DNA of 64,000 nucleotides from NCBI GenBank assembly GCA_947650365.1, contig CANTAL010000197.1:310001-374000 (forward strand), written 5' to 3'. This document shows, piece after piece, positions 11,701 to 25,839 of the stretch. This DNA is from Chamaelirium japonicum. Lineage: Eukaryota; Streptophyta; Magnoliopsida; Liliales; Melanthiaceae. The notes beneath the pieces are model-generated. The model ran no database searches. It saw only the letters and a program-made list of their open reading frames with translations, and had not been told where the DNA came from. Positions within the stretch are counted from its first letter, which is position 1, and every line of letters starts with the position of its first letter. A program made the translations under genes and the position numbers.

Positions 11701-13139
11701 GGATCGTGCGAATGAATTAGAATAGATCGTACAAATGAATTAGAACGGATCGTATGAATGAATTAGAATGGATCGTGCGAATGAATTAGAATGGATCGTA
11801 CGAATGAATTAGAAAGGATACATTCGTGCGAATGAATTAGAATGGATCGTACGAATGAGTAAGAATGGATCGTACGAATGAAATAGAATGGTTCGTACGA
11901 ATGAATTAGAATGGATCGTGCTAATGAATTAGAAAGGATCGTACGAATGAATTAGAATAGATTGTGCGAATGAATTCGAATGGATCATACGAATGAATTA
12001 GAATGGATACATTCGTGCGAAGGAATTAGAATGTATCTTACGAATGGATCGTACGAAGGAATTAGAATAAATTAGAATGGATACATTCGTGCGAATGAAT
12101 TAGAATGGATCGTATGAATGAATTAGATTGGATCGTATGAATGAATTAGAATGGATCGTACGTATGAATTAGAATGGATACATTCATGGGAATGAATTAG
12201 AATGGATCGAACGAAGGAATTAGAATGGATCATACGAAGCAATTAGAATGGATCGTATGAAGGAATTAGAATGGATCGTACGAATAAATTAGAATGGATA
12301 CATTCGTGCAAAAGAATTAGAATGGATTGTATGAATGAATTAGAATGGATCGTACAAATGAATTAAAATGGATCGTGCGAATGAATTAGAATGGATCGTA
12401 CGAATGAGTTAGAATAGTTTGTGCGAATGAATTAGAATGGATCGTACGAATGAATTAGAATGGATACATTCGTGCGAATGAATTAGAATGGATCGTATGA
12501 ATAAATTAGAATGGATCGTATGAATGAATTCAAATGGATCGTACGAATGAATTAAAATGGATACATTCGTGTGAATGAATTAGAATGGATCATACGAAGG
12601 AATTAGGGTGGATTGTACGAATGAATTAGAATGGATATATTCATGCGTAAGAATTGGAATGGATTGTATGAATGAATTAGAATGGATCGTATGAATGAAT
12701 TAGAATGGATCGTGCGAATGAATTAGAATGGATCGTACGAATGAGTACGAATGGATCGTATGAATGAAATAGAATGGATCGTACGAATGAATTAGAATGT
12801 ATCGTGCTAATGAATTAGAATGGATCGTACGAATAAATTAGAATAGATTGTGCGAATGAATTAGAATTGATCGTACGAATGAATTAGAATGGATCGTATG
12901 AATGAATTAGAATGGATCGTGCGAATGAATTAGAATGGATCGTACGAATGAATTAGAATGGATACATTCGTGCGAATGAATTAGAATGGATCGTACGAAT
13001 GAGTAAGAATGGATCGTACGATTGAAATAGAATGGATCGTACGAATGAATTAGAATGGATCGTGCTAATGAATTAGAATGGATCGTATGAATGAATTTGA
13101 ATAGATTGTGCGAATGAATTAGAATAGATTGTGCGAATG

Positions 13140-13153
13140 AATTAGAATGGATC
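13140..13153 (+). repeat. Left copy of 14-bp putative target-site duplication
   Basis: AATTAGAATGGATC directly precedes the retrocopy and is repeated exactly at 13375-13388 after its poly(A) tail. The array restarts at the same point of the monomer on the right as it stopped on the left. That is expected of a target-site duplication made by target-primed reverse transcription. The target is itself repetitive, so the duplication is suggestive rather than decisive. Confidence 0.7.
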
Positions 13154-13374
13154 TCACATTTTCAATCAAGGGTACATCTACGGGACTTGAGCTTAGAGTT
13201 GTATTTTGGATACCCTATATGTTTGGAGTGTTGTTTCTTTTCTTTGTATTAAATTTCAACTCTCAGTTGCCTTATTTCTATAAAAGGCCGGAGATGTAAG
13301 GTGACTTTTCTTTTGATTCAAGGGCGGGGTCCCTAATAAAATCCCCTGGCTTTGATTAAAAAAAATAAAAAAAA
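13154..13374 (+). mobile_element. Poly(A)-tailed retrocopy, probably LINE 3' end or processed transcript fragment
   Basis: A ~221-bp non-satellite sequence begins TCACATTTTC and ends in an A-rich tail (about 13358-13376, one T inside). An AATAAA polyadenylation signal lies at 13335-13340, about 18 bp before the tail, as in a mature transcript. With the 14-bp flanking repeat this is the typical picture of LINE-mediated insertion by target-primed reverse transcription. The body has no convincing long open frame. I see no tRNA-like A and B boxes at its left end, so a SINE is less likely than a 5'-truncated LINE tail or a processed mRNA fragment. The source gene or family is not recognised. It is present once in the window, so it inserted after local amplification or at a non-amplified edge. 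Confidence 0.72.
13335..13340 (+). promoter_or_regulatory. AATAAA polyadenylation signal inside the retrocopy
   Basis: The canonical hexamer lies about 18 bp upstream of the A tail. It marks the 3' end of the source transcript and the plus strand as its sense strand. It is probably inactive here and serves as evidence of origin. Confidence 0.7.
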
Positions 13375-13388
13375 AATTAGAATGGATC
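13375..13388 (+). repeat. Right copy of 14-bp putative target-site duplication
   Basis: This is an exact copy of 13140-13153 immediately after the poly(A) tail. The first two As cannot be told apart from the tail, so the duplication may be 12-14 bp. Such lengths are usual for LINE-type insertions. Confidence 0.7.
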
Positions 13389-15299
13389 GTACGAATAAAT
13401 TAGAATGGATTGTGCGAATGAATTAGAATGGATCGAACGAATGAATTAGAATGGATTGTATGAATGAATTAGAATGGATCATGCGAATGAATTAGAATGG
13501 GTCGTACGAATGAATTAGAAAGGATACATTTGTGCGAATGAATTAGAATGGATCGTACGAATGAGTAAGAATGGACTGTACGAATGAAATAGAATGGATC
13601 GTACGAAAGAATTAGAATGGATCGTGCTAATGAATTAGAATGGATCGTACGAATGAATTAGAATAGATTATGCTAATGAATTAGAATGGATCGTACGAAT
13701 GAATTAGAATGGATATATTCGTGCGAATGAATTAGAATGGATCTTATGAATGAATTAGATTGGATCGTATGAATGAATTAGAATGGATCGTGCGAATGAA
13801 TTAGAATGGATCGTACGAATAAATTAGAATGGATCGTATGAATGAATTAGAATGGATCGTGCGAATGAATTAGAATAGATTGTGCGAATGAATTAGAATG
13901 GATCGTACGAATAAATTAGAATGAATACATTCGTGCGAATGAATTAGAATGGATCTTATGAATGAATTAGATTGGATCGTATGAATGAATTAGAATGGAT
14001 CGTACATATGAATTAGAATGGATACATTCATGGGAATGAATTAGAATGGACGTACGAAGGAATTAGAATGGATCATACAAATAAAATAGAATGGATCGTA
14101 CGAAGGAATTAGAATGGATCGTACGATGGAATTATAATGGATCATATGAAGGAATTAGAATGGATCGTACGAATGAATTAGAATGGATACATTTGTGCAA
14201 AAGAATTAGAATGGATTGTATGAATGAATTAGATTGGATCGTGCAAATGAATTAGAATGGATCGTGCAAATGAATTAGAATGGATCGTACGAATGAATTA
14301 GAATAGATTGTGCGAATGAAGTAGAATGGATCGTACGAATGAATTAGAATGGATACATTCGTGCGAATGAATTAGAATAGATCGTATGAATGAATTAGAA
14401 TGGATCGTATGAATGAATTCGAATGGATCGTACGAATGAATTAGAATGGATACATTCATTCGAATGAATTAGAATGGATCATACGAAGGAATTAGGATGG
14501 ATCGTACGAATGAATTAGAATGGAAACATTCATGCAAAAGAATTAGAATGAATTGTATGAATGAATTAGAATGGATCATATGAATGAATTAGAATGGATC
14601 GTTCGAATGAATTAGAATGGATCGTACAAATGAATTAGAACAGATCGTATGAATGAATTAGAGTAGATTGTGCAAATGAATTAGAATGGATCATACGAAT
14701 GAATTAGAATAGATACATTCGTGCGAATGAATTAGAATGGATCTTACGAATGTGTAAGAATGGATCGTACGAATGAAATAGAATAGATCGTACGAATGAA
14801 TTAGAATGGATCGAGCTAACGAATTAGAATGGATCCTACGAACGAATTAGAATAGATTGTGCGAATGAATTAGAATGGATCGTATGAATGAATTAGAATG
14901 GATCGTATGAATGAATTAGAATAGATCGTGTGAATGAATTAGAATGGATCGTACGAATGAATTAGAATGGATATATTCGTGCGAATGAATTAGAATGGAT
15001 CGTATGAATGTGTAAAAATGGATCGTACGAATGAAATAGAATGGATAGTACGAATGAATTAGAATGGATCGTGCTAATGAATTAGAATGGATCGTACGAA
15101 TGAATTAGCAAAGATAGTGCGAATGAAATAGAATGGATCGTACGAATGAATTAGAATGGATACATTCGTGCGAATGAATTAGAATGGATCGTATGAATGA
15201 ATTAGATTGGATCGTATGAATGAATTATAATGGATCGTACGTATGAATTATAATAGATAAATTCATGGGAATGAATTAGAATGGATCGTACGAAGGAAT

Positions 15300-18200
15300 T
15301 AGAATAGATCATACGAATGAAATAGAATGGATCGTACGAAGGAATTATAATGGATCGTACGAAGGAATTATAATGGATCGTACGAAGGAATTAGTATGGA
15401 TACATTCGTGCAAAAGAATTAGAATGAATTGTATGAATGAATAAGAATGGATCTTGCAAATGAATTAGAATGGATCGTGCGAACGAATTAGACTGGATCG
15501 TACGAATGAATTAGAATAGATTATGCAAATGAATTAGAATGGATCATACGAATGAATTAGAATGGATACATTCGTGCGAATGAATTAGAATGGATCGTAT
15601 GAATGAATAAGAATAGATCGTATGAATGAATTCGAATGGATCGTACGAATGAATTAGAATGGATACATTCGTATGAATGAATTAGAATGGATCATACGAA
15701 GGAATTAGGGTGGATCGTACGAATGAATTAGAATGGATACAAAGAATTGGAATGGATTGTATGAATGAATTAGAATAGATCGTATGAATGAATTAGAATA
15801 GATTGTACAAATGAATTAGAATGGATCGTACGAATGAATTAGAATGGATCATACGAATGAATTAGAATGGATCGTGCGAATGAATTAGAATGGATCGTAC
15901 GAATGAATTAGAATGGATACATTCGTGCGAATGAATTAGAATGGATCGTACGAATGAGTAAGAATGGATTGTACGAATGAAATAGAATGGATCGTACGAA
16001 TGAATTAGAATGGATCGTGCTAATGAATTAGAATGGATCGTGCTAATGAATTAGAATAGATCGTACGAATGAATTAGAATAGATTGTGCGAATGAATTAG
16101 AATGGATCTTACGAATGAATTAAAATGGATCGTATGAATAAATTAGAATGGATCGTGCAAATTAATTAGAATGGATCGTACGAATGAATTAGAATGGATA
16201 TATTCGTGCGAATGAATTAGAATGGATCGTACGAATGAAATAGAATGGATCGTACGAATAAATTAGAATGGATCGTGCTAATGAATTAGAATGGATCGTA
16301 CGAATGAATTAGAATAGATTGTGCGAATGTATTAGAATGGATCATACGAATGAATTAGAATGGATACATTCGTGTGAATGAATTAGAATGGATCGTATGA
16401 ATGAATTAGAATGGATCGTGCGAATGAATTACAATGGATCATACGAATGAATTAGAATGGATCGTATGAATGAATTAGAATGGATCGTGCGAATGAATTA
16501 GAATGGAACGTACGAATAAATTAGAATGGATACATTCGTGCGAATGAATTAGAATGGATCGTACGAATGAGTAAGAATGGATCGTACGAATGAAATAGAA
16601 TGGATCGTACGAATGAATTAGAATGGATCGTGCTAATGAATTAGAATGGATCATACGAATGAATTAGAATAGATTGTGCGAATGAATTAGAATGGATCGT
16701 ACGAATGAATTAGAATGCATACATTCGTGCGAATGAATTAGAATAGATCGTATGAATGAATTAGAACGGATCGTACAAATGAATTAGAATGGATACATTC
16801 GTGCGAAAGAATTAGAATGGATTGTATGAATGAATTAGAATGGATCGTATGAATGAATTACAATGGATTGTGCGAATGAGTTAAATGGATCGTACGAATG
16901 AATAAGAATGGATCTTATAAATGAATTAGAATGGATCGTGCGAATGAATTAGAATGGATCGTACGAATGAATTAGAATGGATACATTCGTGCGAATGAAT
17001 TAGAATGGATCGTACGAATGAGTAAGAATGGATCGTACCAATGAAATAGAATGGATCGTACGAATGAATTAGAATGGATCGTGCTAATGAATTAGAATGG
17101 ATCGTACGAATGAATTAGATTAGATTGTGCGAATGAATTAGAATGGATTGTACGAATGAATTAGAATGGATACATTCGTGCGAATGAATTAGAATGGATC
17201 GTACGAATGAATTAGAATAGATCGTATGAATGAATTAGAAGGGATCGTGCAAATGAATTAGAATGGATCGTACGAATGAATTAGAATTGATCATGCGAAT
17301 GAATTAGAATGGATCGTACGAATGAATTAGAATGGATACATTCGTGCGAATGAAGTAGAATGGATCGTAGGAATGAGTAAGAATGGATCGTACGAATGAA
17401 ATAGAATGGATCGTACGAATGAATTAGAATGGATCGTGCTAATGAATTAGAATGGATCGTACGAATGAATTAGAATAGATTGTCCGAATGAATTAGAATG
17501 GATCGTACGAATGAATTAGAATGGATCGTATGAATGAATTAGAATGGATCATGCGAAAGAATTAGAATGGATCGTAAGAATGAATTAGAATGGATACATT
17601 CGTGCGAATGAATTAGAATGGATCGTACGAATGAGTAAGAATGGATCGTACTAATGAAATAGAATGGATCGTGTGAATGAATTAGAATGGATCGTGCTAA
17701 TGCATTAGAATAGATCGTACGAATGAATTAGAATAGATTGTGCGAATGAATTAGAATGGATCGTACGAATGAATTAGAATGGATCGTATGAATGAATTAG
17801 ATTGGATCGAATGAATGAATTAGAATGGATCGTACGTATGAATTAGAATGGATAAATTCATGGGAATGAATTAGAATGGATCGTACGAATGAATTAGAAT
17901 GGATCATACGAATGAAAGAGAATGGATCGTACGAATGAATTAGAATGGATCGTACGAAGGAATTAGAATGGATACATTCGTGCAAAAGAATTAGAATGTA
18001 TTGTATGAATGAATTAGAATGGATCGTGCAAATGAATTAGAATGGATCATGCGAATGAATTAGAATGGATCGTTCGAATGAATTAGAATAGATTGTGCGA
18101 ATGAATTAGAATGGATCGTACGAATGAATTAGAATGGATACATTCGTGCGAATGAATTAGAATGGATCATACGAAGGAATTAGGGTGGATCGTACGAATG

Positions 18201-19670
18201 AATTAGAATGAATACATTTGTGCGAACGAATTAGAAAGGATTGTATGAATGAATTATAATGGATCGTATGAATGAATTAGAATGGATCGTGCGAATGAAT
18301 TAGAATGGATCGTACGAATGAATTAGAATGGATCGAACGAATGAATTAGAATGGATCGTGCGAATGAATTAGAATGGATCGTACGAATGAATTAGAATGG
18401 ATACATTCGTGCGAATAAACTAGAATGGATCGTACGGATGAGTAAGAATGGATCGTACGAATGAAATAGAATGGATCGTACGAATGAATTAAAATGGATC
18501 GTACTAATGAATTAGAATGGATTGTACGAATGAATTAGAATGGATGGTATGAATGAATTAGAATGGATCGTGCAAATGAATTAGAATGGATCGTACGAAT
18601 GAGTTAGAATGGATACATTCGTGCGAATGAATTAGAATGGATCGTACAAATGAAATAGAATGGATCGTACGAATGAATTAGAATGGATCGTACGAATGAA
18701 TTAGAATCGATCGTGCTAATGAATTAGAAGGGATCGGACGAATGAATTAGAATAGATTGTGCGAATGAATTAGAATGAATCGTACGAATGAATTAGAATG
18801 GATACATTCATGCGAAGAAATTAGAATGGATCGTACGAATGGATTGTATGAAGGAATTAGAATGAATTAGAATAGATACATTCGTGCGAATGAATTAGAA
18901 TGGATCATATGAATGAATTATATTGGATCGTATGAATGAATTAGAATGGATCGTACGTATGAATTAGAATGGATACATTCATGAGAATGAATTAGAATGG
19001 ATCGAACGAAGGAATTAGAATGGATCGTACGAAGGAATTAGAATGGATCGTACGATTGAATTAGTATGGATACATTCATGCAAAAGAATAAGAATGGATT
19101 GTATGAATGAATTAGAATGGATCGTACAAATGAATTAGAATGGATCGTGCGAATGAATTAGAATGGATCGTATGAATGAATTAGAATAGATTGTGCGAAT
19201 GAATTAGAATGGATCGTACGAATGAATTAGAATGGATACATTCGTGTGAATGAATTAGAATGGATCGTATGAATATATTAGAATGGATCGTATGAAAGAA
19301 TTTGAATGGATCTTACGAATGAATTAAAATGGATACATTCATGCGAATGAATTAGAATGGATCATACGAAGGAATTAGGGTGGATCGTACGAATGAATTA
19401 GAATGGATACATTCGTGCGAAAGAATTAGAATGGATTGTATGAATGAATTAGAATGGATCGTATGAATGAATTAGAATGGATCGTGCGAATGAATTAGAA
19501 TGGACCGTATGAATGAATTAGAATGGATCGAAAGAATGAATTAGAATAGATCGTGCGAATGAATTAGAATGGATCATACGAATGAATTAGAATGGATACA
19601 TTTGTGCGAATGAATTAGAATGGATCGTACGAATGAGTAAGAATAGATCGTATGAATGAAATAGAATGGA
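15300..19670 (+). repeat. Higher-order repeat, copy 1 of an adjacent ~4-kb pair
   Basis: Rare shared variants pair this copy with 19.67-23.71 kb in the same order. They include TTAGTATGGA (15391 and 19730), GAATGCATAC (16713 and 20563), GTACCAATGAAAT (17040 and 20891), ATTGGATCGAATG (17801 and 21680), the CGTACGGATGAGTAAG unit (18431 and 22453), GATTGTATGAAGG (18842 and 22863) and TCTTACGAAT (19311 and 23356). The offset starts at about 4.34 kb, drops to 3.85 kb and grows to about 4.05 kb, so the copies differ by indels of whole units. Outer limits are approximate. Confidence 0.8.
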
Positions 19671-22600
19671 TCGTACGAAGGAATTAGAATGGATCGTACG
19701 AAGGAATTAGAGTGGATCGTACGAAGGAATTAGTATGGATACATTCGTGCAAAAGAATTAGAATGAATTGTATGAATGAATAAGAATGGATCGTGCAATT
19801 GAATTAGAATGGATCGTGCGAATGAATTAGAATGGATCGTACGAATGAATTAGAATAGATTATGCGAATGAATTAGAATGGATCGTACAAATGAATTAGA
19901 ATGGATACATTCGTGCGAATGAATTTGAATGGATCGTATGAATGAATTAGAATAGATCGTATGAATGAATTCGAATTGATCGTACGAATGAATTAGAATG
20001 GATACATTCATGTGAATGAATTAGAATGGATCATACGAAGGAATTAGGGTGGATCGTACGAATGAATTAGAATGGATACATTCGTGCGAAAGAATTGGAA
20101 TGGATTGTATGAATGAATTAGAATGGATCGTATGAACGAATTAGAATAGATCGTACAAATGAATTAGAATGGATCGTACGAATGAATTAGAATGGATCGT
20201 ACGAATGAATTAGAATGGATCGTGCGAATGAATTAGAATGGATCGAACGAATGAATTAGAATGGATCGTGCGAATGAATTAGAATGGATCATACGAATGA
20301 ATTAGAATGGATCGTATGAATGAATTAGAATGGATCGTGCGAATGAATTAGAGTGGAACGTACGAATGAATTAGAAAGGATACATTCGTGCGAATGAATT
20401 AGAATGGATCGTACGAATGAGTAAGAATGGATCGTACGAATGAAATAGAATGGATCGTACGAATGAATTAGAATGGATCGTGCTAATGAATTAGAATGGA
20501 TCGTTCGAATGAATTAGAATAGATTGTGCGAATGAATTAGAATGGATCGTACGAATGAATTAGAATGCATACATTCGTGCGTATGAATTAGAACAGATCG
20601 TATGAAAGAATTAGAATGGATCGTACGAATGAATTAGAATGGATACATTCGTGCGAAAGAATTAGAATGGATTGTATGAATGAATTAGAATGGATCGTAT
20701 GAATGAATTAGAATGGATCGTGCGAATGAGTTAGAATGGATCGTACGAATGAATTAGAATGGATCGTATAAATGAATTAGAATGGATCGTGCGAATGAAT
20801 TAGAATGGATCTTACGAATGAATTAGAATGTATACATTCGTGCGAATGAATTAGAATGGATCGTACGAATGAGTAAGAATGGATCGTACCAATGAAATAG
20901 AATGGATCGTACGAATGAATTAGAATGGATCGTACTAATGAATTAGAATGGATCGTACGAATGAATTAGAATAGATTGTGCGAATGAATTAGAATGGATT
21001 GTACGAATGAATTAGAATGGATACATTCGTGTGAATGAATTAGAATGGATCGTACGAATGAATTAGAATAGATCGTATGAATGAATTAGAATGGATCATG
21101 CGAATGAATTAGAATTGATCGTACGAATGAATTAGAATTGATCATGCGAATGAATAAGAATGGATCGAACGAATGAATTAGAATGGATACATTCGTGCGA
21201 ATGAAGTAGAATGGATCGTACGAATGAGTAAGAATGGATCGTACGAATGAAATAGAATGGATCGTACGAATGAATTAGAATGGATTGTGCTAATGAATTA
21301 GAATGGATCGTACGAATGAATTAGAATAGATTGTGCGAATGAATTAGAATCGATCGTACGAATGAATTAGAATGGATCGTATGAATGAATTAGAATGGAT
21401 CGTGCGAAAGAATTAGAATAGATCGTGCGAATGAATTAGAATGGATACATTCGTGCGAATGAATTAGAATGGATCGTACGAATGAGTAAGAATGGATCAT
21501 ACAAATGAAATAGAATGGATCGTATGAATGAATTAGAATTGATCATGCTAATGAATTATTATAGACCGTACGAATGAATTAGAATAGATTGTGCGAATGA
21601 ATTAGAATGGATCGTACGAATGAATTAGAATGGATACATTCGTGCGAATGAATTAGAATGGATCATATGAATGAATTAGATTGGATCGAATGAATGAATT
21701 AGAATGGATCGTACGTATGAATTAGAATGGATAAATTCATGGGAATGAATTAGAATGGATCGTACGAACGAATTAGAATGGATCATACGAATGAAAGAGA
21801 ATGGACCGTACGAAGGAATTAGAATGGATCGTACGAAGGAATTTTAATGGATCGTACGAAGAAATTAGAATGGATACATTCGTGCAAAAGAATTAGAATG
21901 GATTGTATGAATGAATTAGAATGGATCGTGCAAATGAATTAGAATGGATCGTGCGAATGAATTAGAATGGATCGTACGAATGAATTAGAATGGATCATAC
22001 GAATGAATTAGAATGGATCGTGCGAATGAATTAGAATGGATCGTACGAATGACTTAGAATGGATATATTCTTGCGAATGAATTAGAATGGATCGCAAGAA
22101 TGAATTAGAATGGATAGTCTGAATTAATTCGAATGGATCGTACGAATGAATTAGAATGGATACATTCATGCAAATGAATTAGAATGGATCATACGAAGGA
22201 ATTAGGGTGGATCGTACGAATGAATTAGAATGGATACATTCGTGCGAAAGAATTAGAAAGGATTGTATGAATGAATTATAGTGGATCGTATGAATGAATT
22301 AGAATGGATCGTGCGAATGAATTAGAATTAATCGTACGAATGAATTAGAATGGACCGTACGAATGAATTAGAATGGATCGTGCGAATGAATTAGAATGGA
22401 TCGTACGAATGAATTAGAATGGATACATTCGTGCGAATAAACTAGAATGGATCGTACGGATGAGTAAGAATGGATCGTACGAATGAAATAGAATGGATCG
22501 TATGAATGAATTAAAAGGGATCGTACTAATGAATTAGAATGGATCGTACGAATGAATTAGAATGGATCGTATGAATGAATTAGAATGGATCGTGCAAATG

Positions 22601-23710
22601 AATTAGAATGGATCGTACGAATGAGTTAGATTGGATACATTCGTGCGAATGAATTAGAATGGATCGTACGAATGAAATAGAATGGATCGTACGAATGAAT
22701 TAGAATGGATCGTACGAATGAATTAGAATCGATCGTGCTAATGAATTAGAAGGGATCGGATGAACGAATTAGAATAGATTGTGCGAATGAATTAGAATGA
22801 ATCGTACGAATGAATTAGAATGGATACATTCGTGCGAAGGAATTAGAATGGATCATACGAATGGATTGTATGAAGGAATTAGAATGAATTAGAATGGATA
22901 CATTCGTGCGAATGAATTAGAATGGATCGTATGAATGAATTATATTGGATCGTATGAATGAATTAGAATGGATCGTACGTATGAATTAGAATGGATACAT
23001 TCATGAGAGTGAATTAGAATGGATCGAACGAAGGAATTAGAATAGATCGTACGAAGGAATTAGAATGGATCGTATGAAGGAATTAGAATGGATCGTACGA
23101 ATGAATTAGAATGGATACATTCGTGCAAAAGAATAAGAATGGATTGTATAAATGAATTAGAATGGATCGTACAAATGAATTAGAATGGATCGTGCGAATG
23201 AATTAGAATGGATCGTATGAATGAATTAGAATAGATTGTGCGAATGAATTAGAATGGATCGTACGAATAAATTAGAATGGATACATTCGTGTGAATGAAT
23301 TAGAATGGATCGTATGAATGAATTAGAATGGATCGTATGAAAGAATTCAAATGGATCTTACGAATGAATTATAATGGATACATTCATGCGAATGAATTAG
23401 AATGGATCATACGAAGGAAATAGGGTGGATCGTATGAATGAATTAGAATGGATACATTCGTGCGAAAGAATTAGAATGGACTATATGAATGAATTAGAAT
23501 GGATCGTATGAATGAATTAGAATGGATCGTGCGAATGAATTAGAATGGATCGTACGAATGAATTAGAATGGATCAAATGAATGAATTAGAATAGATCGTG
23601 CGAATGAATTAGAATGGATCGTACGAATGAATTAGAATGGATACATTCGTGCGAATAAATTAGAAAGGATCGTACGAATGAGTAAGAATAGATCATACGA
23701 ATAAAATAGA
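19670..23710 (+). repeat. Higher-order repeat, copy 2 of an adjacent ~4-kb pair
   Basis: This is the second copy of the 15.3-19.67 kb block, directly abutting it. Relative to copy 1 it lacks about 0.5 kb (copy 1 around 15.9-16.43 kb). It has gained one 28-bp unit (near 21627) and later about 140 bp (before 22453). Changes by whole units are what unequal exchange or replication slippage in a tandem array produces. Confidence 0.78.
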
Positions 23711-25839
23711 ATGGATCATATGAATGAATTAGAATGGATCGTGCGAATGAATTAGATTGGATCGTGCGAATGAATTAGAATGGATCATACGAATGAATTA
23801 GAATGGATACATTCGTACAAATGAATTTGAATGGATACATTCGTACGAATGAATTAGAATGGATCGTATGAATGAATTAGAATGGATCGTATGATTGAAT
23901 TCGAATGGATCGTACGAATGAATTAGAATGGATACATTCGTGCGAATGAATTAGAATGGATCATATGAAGGAATTAGGGTGGATCATATGAATGAATTAG
24001 AATGGATACATTCGTGCGAAAGAATTAGAATGGATTGTATGAATGAATTAGAATGGATCGTATGAATGAATTAGAATGGATCATGCGAATGAATTAGAAT
24101 GGATCGTACGAATGAATTAGAATAGATCGTATGAATGAATTAGAATAGATCGTATGAATGAATTAGAATGGATCATGCGAATGAATTAGAATGGATCGTA
24201 CGAATGAATTAGAATGGATACATTCATGCGAATGAATTAGAATGGATTGTACGAATGAGTAAGAATGGATCGTACGAATGAAATAGAATGGATCGTGCAA
24301 ATGAATTAGAATGGACCGTGCTAATGAATTAGAATGGATCGTACGAATGAATTAGAATAGATTGTGCGAATGAATTAGAATAGATCGTACGAATGAATTA
24401 GAATGGATACATTCTCACGAATGAATTAGAATAGATCGTATGAATGCATTAGATTGGATCGTATGAATGAATTAGAATGGATCGTACGTATGAATTAGAA
24501 TGGATTCATTCATGGGAATGAATAAGAATGGATCGTACGAAGGAAATAGAATGGATCATACGAATGAAATAGAATGGATCGTACGAAGGAATTAGAATGG
24601 ATCGTACGAAGGAATTAGAATGGATCGTACGAAGGAATTAGAATGGATACATTAGTGCAAAAGAATTAGAATGGATTGTATGAATGAATTAGAATGGATT
24701 GTGCAAATGAATTAGAATGGATCGTGCAAATGAATCAGAATGGATCGTACGAATGAATTAGAATAGATTGTGCGAATGAATTAGAATAGATCATACGAAT
24801 GAATTAGAATGGATACATTCGTGCGAATGAATTAGAATGGATCGTATGAATGAATTAGAATAGATCGTATGAATGAATTCGAATGGATCGTATGAATGAA
24901 TTAGAATGGATACATTCGTGCGAATGAATTAGAATGGATCATACGAAGGAATTAGGGTGGAGCGTACGAATGAATTAGAATGGATACATTCGTGCGAAAG
25001 AATTAGAATGGATTGTATGAATGTATTTGAATGGATCGTATGAATGAATTAGAATGGATCGTGCGAATGAATTAGAATGGATCGTACGAATGAAGTAGAA
25101 TGGATCGTATGAATAAATTGGAATGGTCCGTGCGAATGAATTAGAATGAATCGTATGAATGAATTAGAATAGATACATTCGTGCAAATGAATTAGAATGG
25201 ATCATACAATTGAGTAAGAATGGATCGTACGAATAAAATAGAATGGATCGTATGAATAAATTAGAATGGATCGTGCAAATGAATTAGAATGGATCGTATG
25301 AATGAATTAGAATGGATACATTCGTGCGAATGAATTAGAATGGATCGTTCGAATGAGTAAGAATGGATCGTACGAATGAAATAGAATGGATCGTACGAAT
25401 GAATTAGAATAGATTGTGCGAATGTATTAGAATGGATCGTACGAATGAATTAGAATGGATCGTATGAATGAATTAGAATTGATCGTGCGAATGAATTAGA
25501 ATGGAACGTATGAATGAATTAGAATGGATACATTCGTGCGAATGAATTAGAATGGATCGTACGAATGAGTAAGAATGGATCGTATGAATGAAATAGAATG
25601 GATCGTACGAATGAATTAGAATGGATCGTGCTAATAAATTAGAATGGATCGTACGAATGAATTAGAATTGATTGTGCGAAAGAATTAGAATGGATCGTAC
25701 GAATGAATTAGAATGGATACATTCGTGCGAATGAATTGGAATAGATGGTATGAATGAATTAGATTGGATCATATGAATGAATTAGAATGGAGCGTACGTA
25801 TTAATTAGAATGGAAACATTCATAGGAATGAATTAGAAT

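Larger units (their letters stand above)
6579..13153 (+). repeat. Satellite array, plus-oriented segment F3b
   Basis: This is 6.6 kb of plus-oriented satellite between the two foreign insertions. The module markers recur: GTACGTATG plus CATTCATGGG near 7085, 9285, 11110 and 12165, and GGAATTAGGGTGG near 7618, 10147, 11590 and 12600. Their spacing is irregular (about 0.4-1.8 kb), so no clean large repeat is evident. A rare micro-inverted unit lies at 8734-8741, and a deletion-bearing unit (GTACGAAATTTAG) near 11539. No gene is seen. Confidence 0.96.

Noticed and set aside
13279-13287. TATAAAAGG as a TATA box of a promoter
   Set aside because: It lies inside a short poly(A)-tailed retrocopy with no downstream gene; a match of this length in AT-rich sequence is expected by chance.
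13154-13374. SINE
   Set aside because: I see no A box and B box pair near the left end, and there is an AATAAA signal before the tail, which fits a polymerase II transcript better.
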